A stretch of 64,000 nucleotides of DNA from Streptomyces sp. DH5 (GTDB taxonomy: Bacteria; Actinomycetota; Actinomycetes; Streptomycetales; Streptomycetaceae): assembly GCF_020873915.1 (NCBI RefSeq), contig NZ_JAHWGP010000001.1, positions 310,001-374,000 on the forward strand. The letters run 5' to 3'. Of the stretch, positions 59,399 to 64,000 are shown piece after piece. The position numbers and the translations under genes were made by a program. Position 1 is the first letter of the stretch, and the number at the start of each line of letters is the position of its first letter. Under the pieces are notes generated by a model, which was not told the origin of the DNA, did not search any database, and worked only from the letters and a program-made list of their open reading frames with translations.

Positions 59399-60358
59399 GT
59401 GCATGACGTGCCGTTGTGGCTGTGGGTTGTGTTCGTTGTCATCGTGCTGGTGTCACTCGCGGTCGACCTTCTCGCGCACCGCACGGCACATGTCATCGGC
59501 TTCCGTGAGGCGGCCGCCTGGAGCGCACTCTGGATCGGGCTGGCCATCGCCTTCGGAGGCGTCGTCTTCCTCGTGGTCGGCACGGACGCGGGGGTGGAGT
59601 ACACCACGGCCTGGCTGCTGGAGAAGAGCCTGTCCGTCGACAACCTGTTCGTCTTCGCGCTCATCTTCAGCTACTTCAAGGTGCCGAGGGCCTACCAGCA
59701 CCGCGTGCTGTTCCTCGGCGTCCTGGGCGCCCTGGTCTTCCGCGGCATCTTCCTGGCCGCCGGCGTGGCCGTGGTCAGCCGCTTCACGGCCGTGCTGTAC
59801 GTCTTCGCGGCGATCCTCTTCTACAGCACCTACAAGATCCTCAAGGGTGAGGACGAGAGCTTCGACCCGGGCAAGAGTTTCGCGGTCAGACTGCTGCGCA
59901 AGTTCATCCCCGTCCGGGACGAGTACGCGGGACCCCACTTCTTCGTCAAGGAAGCGGGCAAACGGGTGGGGACGCCGCTGCTGGCCGTCGTGGCCGCGAT
60001 CGAGGCGGCCGACCTCGTCTTCGCCGTCGACAGCGTGCCCGCGGTCCTGGCCGTCAGCAGTGACATCTTCATCGTGTACACCAGCAACGCCTTCGCCATC
60101 CTCGGTCTGCGTGCCCTGTACTTCATGCTCGCCGGCCTGCTGGACCGCTTCCACTACCTCAGCGTCGGCCTCGCCCTGATCCTCGCCTTCATCGGCGTCA
60201 AGCTCGTCCTCCAGGCGTCCCACAAGACGATCAGCACGTCCGTGCCCGAGATCCCGTCCCTCCTCAGCCTCGCCGTCATCGTCGTCGTGCTGGCCGTGTC
60301 CATCGGGCTCAGCATGCTGCGTCCCCCACCGGAGAAGAAGAAGTCCGAGCAGGGGTGA
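59399..60358 (+). CDS. TerC-family integral membrane protein
   Basis: A 319-aa polytopic protein with about nine helices. Conserved TerC motifs are the first Asp-bearing helix (WVVFVVIVLVSLAVDLLAHR), EKSLSVDNLFVFALIF and FAVDSVPAVLAVSSDIFIVY. TerC proteins export metal ions such as manganese or tellurite-related stress species. GTG 59399 has GAGGAG 8 nt upstream; a GTG at 59393 lies too close to it. No riboswitch pattern was found upstream. Confidence 0.92.
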   Translation: MHDVPLWLWVVFVVIVLVSLAVDLLAHRTAHVIGFREAAAWSALWIGLAIAFGGVVFLVVGTDAGVEYTTAWLLEKSLSVDNLFVFALIFSYFKVPRAYQHRVLFLGVLGALVFRGIFLAAGVAVVSRFTAVLYVFAAILFYSTYKILKGEDESFDPGKSFAVRLLRKFIPVRDEYAGPHFFVKEAGKRVGTPLLAVVAAIEAADLVFAVDSVPAVLAVSSDIFIVYTSNAFAILGLRALYFMLAGLLDRFHYLSVGLALILAFIGVKLVLQASHKTISTSVPEIPSLLSLAVIVVVLAVSIGLSMLRPPPEKKKSEQG

Positions 60359-60408
60359 CCGGGACAGCCCGTTGCCCGAAGGCCGCAAAGCGGGCGTAAC
60401 GTGCTGGT

Positions 60409-60657
60409 ATGAGCACCGACCGGAACCGCGACGGGACCCAGCCCTCCGGGCGGGTGTGCGGCTCGTGCCGACAACCGGTGGACACCGTCGTGCGACGACA
60501 CAAGACCTTCGGGATCTACGTCCCGCAGTGGACCGCGGGTCCCTGCCACAACCCCGACTGCGAGCGCTACGTCCCCGAGTACGTGCCCGCGTACCCGCCG
60601 CGCGCCGCGCACGCCGAAATCGACCGCCGCCGGAAACAGACCGGGCCGCCCGCCTGA
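60409..60657 (+). CDS. Small Cys-rich zinc-ribbon-like protein
   Basis: An 82-aa protein with VCGSCRQP near residue 17 and GPCHNPDCERY near 44, four cysteines spaced as a zinc ribbon. ATG 60409. No partner. Function unknown. Confidence 0.7.
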   Translation: MSTDRNRDGTQPSGRVCGSCRQPVDTVVRRHKTFGIYVPQWTAGPCHNPDCERYVPEYVPAYPPRAAHAEIDRRRKQTGPPA

Positions 60658-60730
60658 CCGCCCGGGCCCTCCATCACGCCCGGTTAGGATGCGAACTCGA
60701 GGCCGGACGAGGACGGGGTGGGCCGGAAAC

Positions 60731-61666
60731 ATGCTGAAGCAGGTCACCGCGGTCCGCTACGTCGAACCCCTGCACTCCGGCGGCTCCGTCCCCGGCCTGT
60801 TCGAGACCGACGACCTGGGCACGTACGTCGTGAAGTTCACCGGGTCGGCGCAGGGGCGCAAGGCACTGGTCGCCGAGGTGATCGTGGGGGAGCTGGCGCG
60901 GGCTCTCGGACTGCGCTTCCCCGAACTGGCCCTGGTGCACTTCGATCCGGTGGTGGCGGACGGTGAGCCGCACCAGGAGGTGCGCGATCTGCACGCCGCC
61001 AGCGCCGGGGTCAATCTCGGCATGGACCACCTGCCCGGGGCCCGGGACTTCACCCCGGAGGTCGCCCGGGACTTCCCCGTGGACCCGCTGGAGGCGGGGC
61101 GGATCGTCTGGCTGGACGCGCTGACGGTGAACGTGGACCGCACCGTCCACAGTTCCAACCTGGTGGTGTGGCCGACGCTCGGCGTCGTGCCCCCGCGGCT
61201 CTGGCTCATCGACCACGGTGCCGCGCTCGTCTTCCACCACCGCTGGGAGGGCTCCGACCCCTCCAAGGCGTACGACTTCCGCCACCACGCCCTCGGCCGG
61301 TACGGGCCCGACGTCCGGGCGGCGGACGCCGAGCTGGCGCCGAAGGTGACCGGGGAACTGCTGCGGTCCGTCGCCGCGGAGGTCCCCGACGACTGGCTGA
61401 CCGGCGACCCGCGCTTCGCCACGCCCGACGAGGTCCGGGACGCGTACGTGGCGTACCTCCACGCGCGCGTACGGTCCTCCCGGTCCTGGCTGCCCACCGA
61501 CTTCCCCGGCGCGCGGGAACTCGCCGAGGAGAACGCCCGGCGTGCGGCGCGGACCCGGCGGGGGCGTCCGGACTGGCTCAAACGCGTCCCGGACCTGCAC
61601 GGCAAGCCCGCGGCGGAACAGGACTGGTCGGTCCACCTGGGCGGACGGCCGCGCCCGGGCGGGTGA
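60731..61666 (+). CDS. HipA-like kinase domain protein
   Basis: A 311-aa protein with the HipA_2 pattern: LFETDDLGTYVVKFTGSAQG, GRIVWLDALTVNVDRTVHSS (catalytic Asp/Asn region) and RLWLIDHGAALVFHH. No HipB-like DNA-binding partner lies next to it, so a toxin-antitoxin role is not supported; such orphan proteins are common in Streptomyces. Phosphotransfer is inferred from the fold. Confidence 0.82.
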   Translation: MLKQVTAVRYVEPLHSGGSVPGLFETDDLGTYVVKFTGSAQGRKALVAEVIVGELARALGLRFPELALVHFDPVVADGEPHQEVRDLHAASAGVNLGMDHLPGARDFTPEVARDFPVDPLEAGRIVWLDALTVNVDRTVHSSNLVVWPTLGVVPPRLWLIDHGAALVFHHRWEGSDPSKAYDFRHHALGRYGPDVRAADAELAPKVTGELLRSVAAEVPDDWLTGDPRFATPDEVRDAYVAYLHARVRSSRSWLPTDFPGARELAEENARRAARTRRGRPDWLKRVPDLHGKPAAEQDWSVHLGGRPRPGG

Positions 61667-61692
61667 CCTCGAGGGCCCACCCGCCCGGGCGC
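61651..61692. terminator. Bidirectional terminator overlapping the HipA-like stop
   Basis: GCGCCCGGGCGGGTG (61651-61665) pairs with CACCCGCCCGGGCGC (61678-61692), a 15-bp perfect stem. The left arm forms the last codons of the HipA-like gene; the right arm lies just before the malate synthase stop. Confidence 0.85.
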
Positions 61693-61697
61693 GCGGC

Positions 61698-63323
61698 TCA
61701 GCCCTTGAGCTGCTCGTACGCCGGAAGGGTGAGGAAGTCGGCGTACTCCTCGTCGAGGGCGACCTTCAGCAGCAGGTCGTGGGCCTGCTGCCAGGTGCCC
61801 GCCGCGAACGCCTCCTCGCCGAGCTCGGTGCGGATGGCCGCCAGTTCCCGCGCGGCGATCTCGCGGGCCAGCCCGGCGGTGACCCGCTCGCCGTCGTCGA
61901 GGACGACCCCCGCGTTGATCCACTGCCAGATCTGGGAGCGGGAGATCTCGGCGGTGGCCGCGTCCTCCATCAGGTCGAAGATGGCGACCGCGCCGAGTCC
62001 GCGCAGCCATGCCTCGATGTAGCGGATGCCGACCTGCACCGCGTTGACCAGACCCGCGTACGTCGGCCTGGCGTCCAGGGAGTCGACGGCGATGAGGTCC
62101 TCCGCCTTCACGTCCACGTCCTCGCGGAGGCGGTCCTTCTGGTGCGGCCGGTCGCCGAGCACCCGGTCGAAGGACTCCATGGCGATGGGCACCAGGTCGG
62201 GGTGGGCGACCCAGGAGCCGTCGAAACCGTCGTCCGCCTCGCGGTCCTTGTCGGCGCGGACCTTCTCGAAGGCGGTCTTGTTGACCTCCGGGTCCCGGCG
62301 GGAGGGGATGAACGCCGCCATGCCGCCGATGGCGTGCGCGCCGCGCTTGTGACAGGTGCGCACGAGGAGCTCGGTGTAGGCGCGCATGAACGGGGCGGTC
62401 ATGGTGATCGCGTTGCGGTCCGGGAGGACGAACCTCGCGCCGCCGTCACGGAAGTTCTTGACGAGGGAGAAGAGGTAGTCCCAGCGGCCCGCGTTCAGGC
62501 CCGAGGCGTGCTCGCGCAGCTCGTAGAGGATCTCCTCCATCTCGTACGCGGCCGTGATCGTCTCGATCAGGACGGTGGCGCGGACGGTGCCACGGGGGAT
62601 GCCCAGGTACTCCTGGGCGAAGACGAACACCTCGTTCCACAGCCGGGCCTCCAGGTGGGACTCCGTCTTGGGGAGGTAGAAGTACGGGCCCTTGCCGCGC
62701 TCGGTCAGCCGCCCCGCGTTGTGGAAGAAGTACAGGCCGAAGTCGACGAGCGCGCCGGGCACCGGGGTGCCGTCCGGGGCCGTGAGGTGCCGCTCGTCCA
62801 GGTGCCAGCCGCGCGGGCGCACGACGACCGTCGCCAGCTCCTCGTCCGGGCGCAGGGCGTAGGACTTGCCGGACGCCGGGTCGGTGAAGTCGATGGTCCG
62901 GGTGGAGGCGTCGATCAGGCTGAGCTGGCCGGCGACCACGTTCTCCCAGGTGGGCGACGAGGCGTCCTCGAAGTCCGCCAGCCACACCCGCGCACCGGAG
63001 TTGAGGGCGTTGACGGTCATCTTGCGGTCGGTGGGGCCGGTGATCTCGACCCGGCGGTCGTTCAGGGCCTCGGGGGCCGGCGCCACCCGCCAGGAGTCGT
63101 CGGCGCGGATCGCGGCGGTCTCCGGGAGGAAGTCGAGCGTGCAGGTGCGCGCGATCTCGGCGCGGCGCTCCGCGCGGCGGGCGAGGAGCTCGTCACGCCG
63201 GGGCGTGAACCGCCGGTGCAGCGCGGCCACGAAGGCGAGCGCCGGCTCGGTGAGGACCTCCTCCTGCCGGGGCAGGGGCTCGGCGTCGACGATGGCCAGC
63301 GGGGACGGCGCTGGTGCGGACAT
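61698..63323 (-). CDS. aceB: Malate synthase A
   Basis: A 541-aa MSA-type enzyme that joins glyoxylate and acetyl-CoA to malate. Signature regions are [20 protein letters not shown] and [20 protein letters not shown], plus [17 protein letters not shown] near the N-terminus. Length fits form A. ATG 63323. With the purine-degradation genes it completes salvage of glyoxylate from ureide breakdown. A near-consensus promoter and the shared 18-bp element lie upstream. Confidence 0.95.
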   Translation of the reverse strand: MSAPAPSPLAIVDAEPLPRQEEVLTEPALAFVAALHRRFTPRRDELLARRAERRAEIARTCTLDFLPETAAIRADDSWRVAPAPEALNDRRVEITGPTDRKMTVNALNSGARVWLADFEDASSPTWENVVAGQLSLIDASTRTIDFTDPASGKSYALRPDEELATVVVRPRGWHLDERHLTAPDGTPVPGALVDFGLYFFHNAGRLTERGKGPYFYLPKTESHLEARLWNEVFVFAQEYLGIPRGTVRATVLIETITAAYEMEEILYELREHASGLNAGRWDYLFSLVKNFRDGGARFVLPDRNAITMTAPFMRAYTELLVRTCHKRGAHAIGGMAAFIPSRRDPEVNKTAFEKVRADKDREADDGFDGSWVAHPDLVPIAMESFDRVLGDRPHQKDRLREDVDVKAEDLIAVDSLDARPTYAGLVNAVQVGIRYIEAWLRGLGAVAIFDLMEDAATAEISRSQIWQWINAGVVLDDGERVTAGLAREIAARELAAIRTELGEEAFAAGTWQQAHDLLLKVALDEEYADFLTLPAYEQLKG

Positions 63324-63418
63324 CGGCTGTCACTTCCTTCGGCGTGCGGGGCGAGGGGGCCGGTCGGCCCGGTGCGGCTCGGGACGCTCGTACGGACAGG
63401 TGCGCTTCTGGCAAGTGG

Positions 63419-63447
63419 ATACTAATTTCCTCATGGTGGAGGTTCAA
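63419..63447 (-). promoter_or_regulatory. Probable promoter of aceB
   Basis: On the minus strand TTGAAC (63442-63447) and TAGTAT (63419-63424) are separated by exactly 17 bp, close to the housekeeping consensus. The leader would be about 85-90 nt. Confidence 0.7.
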
Positions 63448-63460
63448 TGAGCTGTTGACG
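63443..63460 (+). promoter_or_regulatory. Candidate shared operator, malate synthase copy
   Basis: TTCAATGAGCTGTTGACG matches the ureide-operon copy at 40857-40874 at 15 of 18 bases, with three transitions in the centre. It overlaps the -35 of the aceB promoter (opposite strand), the right position for a repressor. Confidence 0.6.
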
Positions 63461-63528
63461 GTGAGGGGCTCCCGGGCCGGGGAAGGCGGCGCCCGGTGTT
63501 CCCGTCCCCCACCCGCGGCCGGCCCGGC

Positions 63529-64000
63529 TCACTCGAGGTGCGTCAGGTCCGCCTCGGTGTCGACGTCGTACGCCTCGGCGACGTCGCCGCACTCGACGGG
63601 CGTGACCCGGTCCGCGTGTTCCGCCAGGTAGGCGCGTGCTCCCCGGTCGCCCGTCGCGGACGCGGCGACACCGGCCCAGTGCGCGGCGCCGAACAGGACG
63701 GGATGGCCGCGCACGCCGTCGTAGACGGCGGAGGCGAGCGAGGCGGGCGACCGGTACGCGCCGAGCACCCGGGAGACCGCGGCCGGCCCGATCCCGGGCT
63801 GGTCGACCAGGAGTACCAGCGCGGCCCGTGCGCCCGTGCCGGCCAGGGAGTCCAGCCCGGCCCGCAGGGAGCCGCCCATGCCCCGCTCCCACGCCGGGTT
63901 GTCGACGACCACGCAGCCGGGCAGCGAGGCGCGGGCGCGCACCTCGTCCGCCCGGGCGCCCAGCACCACGTGCACGCGCGCGCAGCCGCCGGCGCGCAGC
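63529..64000 (-). CDS. MobA/MocA-like nucleotidyltransferase (partial)
   Basis: The C-terminal ~157 residues of a nucleotidyltransferase that begins beyond the right edge. It shows ARVHVVLGARADEVR, GMGGSLRAGLDSL (nucleotide-contact) and LVLLVDQPGIGPAAVSRVL, typical of MocA-type molybdenum cofactor cytidylyl- or guanylyltransferases. The context of xanthine dehydrogenase in the same window supports a molybdopterin role. The missing N-terminus would contain the GGxSxRMG motif. Confidence 0.8.
   Translation of the reverse strand, partial: LRAGGCARVHVVLGARADEVRARASLPGCVVVDNPAWERGMGGSLRAGLDSLAGTGARAALVLLVDQPGIGPAAVSRVLGAYRSPASLASAVYDGVRGHPVLFGAAHWAGVAASATGDRGARAYLAEHADRVTPVECGDVAEAYDVDTEADLTHLE

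Noticed and set aside
60731-61666. HipBA toxin-antitoxin pair
   Set aside because: No HTH partner lies before or after the HipA-like gene.

Overview
The window is high-GC actinobacterial chromosome, almost certainly Streptomyces. Third-position G/C bias is extreme, GTG starts are common, starts and stops overlap as ATGA/GTGA, and several families are typical of Streptomyces: DUF2637 membrane protein, the XRE/DUF5753 + DUF397 + HATPase trio, PucR beside xanthine dehydrogenase, a LAL-type LuxR regulator, and a FhuF-like protein under a DmdR-type iron box. No rRNA, tRNA, CRISPR array, insertion sequence or prophage was seen. It looks like chromosome-arm/core-border DNA with many regulators and few essential genes.

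Layout. 1-5.3 kb: the end of an unrecognised gene; a membrane protein joining sigma-like, zinc-finger-like and CBM2 parts; a leader ORF with the RsgA GTPase; and an Ada/AlkA-type regulator-glycosylase with a methylguanine methyltransferase. 5.4-10.7 kb: DUF456 protein, PP2C-like protein with 48-bp repeats, pyruvate oxidase-type ThDP enzyme, a probably truncated regulator, and an anti-sigma-like ATPase. 10.8-15.2 kb: DUF2637 protein, FhuF-like reductase, a GntR regulator with an in-frame 30-bp repeat array, and a TPR-like protein. 15.3-22.5 kb: PucR and the three-subunit xanthine dehydrogenase operon with XdhC. 22.5-31.3 kb: SRPBCC protein, lipoprotein polysaccharide deacetylase, then a tightly coupled surface-glycan cluster (three GT2, two GT9, one GmhB-like phosphatase) followed by DUF3040 and a polysaccharide pyruvyltransferase. 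31.5-40 kb: AlkZ-like glycosylase, LAL regulator, acyl-CoA synthetase, GNAT and small proteins. 40.2-44.2 kb: ureide pathway genes (OHCU decarboxylase, HIU hydrolase, urate oxidase, 8-oxoguanine deaminase). 44.2-50.6 kb: two secreted cell-wall hydrolases, DUF1963, thioesterase, the XRE/DUF397/ATPase trio, a small membrane protein. 50.6-56.1 kb: Fic protein, aminotransferase and HxlR regulator around a shared operator, and a secreted VWA protein pair. 56.1-64 kb: two divergent NIS siderophore synthetases, TerC, a small Cys-rich protein, HipA-like kinase, malate synthase, and a MobA/MocA-like nucleotidyltransferase running off the right edge.

The strongest thread is purine catabolism. Xanthine dehydrogenase makes urate, 8-oxoguanine deaminase also makes urate, uricase and the next two enzymes make allantoin, and malate synthase would absorb the glyoxylate released later. 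The MocA-like protein could serve the molybdenum cofactor of xanthine dehydrogenase. An 18-bp element matching at 15 of 18 positions lies upstream of both the ureide operon and malate synthase and is a candidate shared operator.

The most unusual items are the sigma/anti-sigma/CBM2 fusion, the decapeptide-repeat GntR regulator, the heptosyltransferase-like glycan cluster in an organism without LPS, the low-GC palindrome between the deacetylase and that cluster, and the shared purine/glyoxylate operator.
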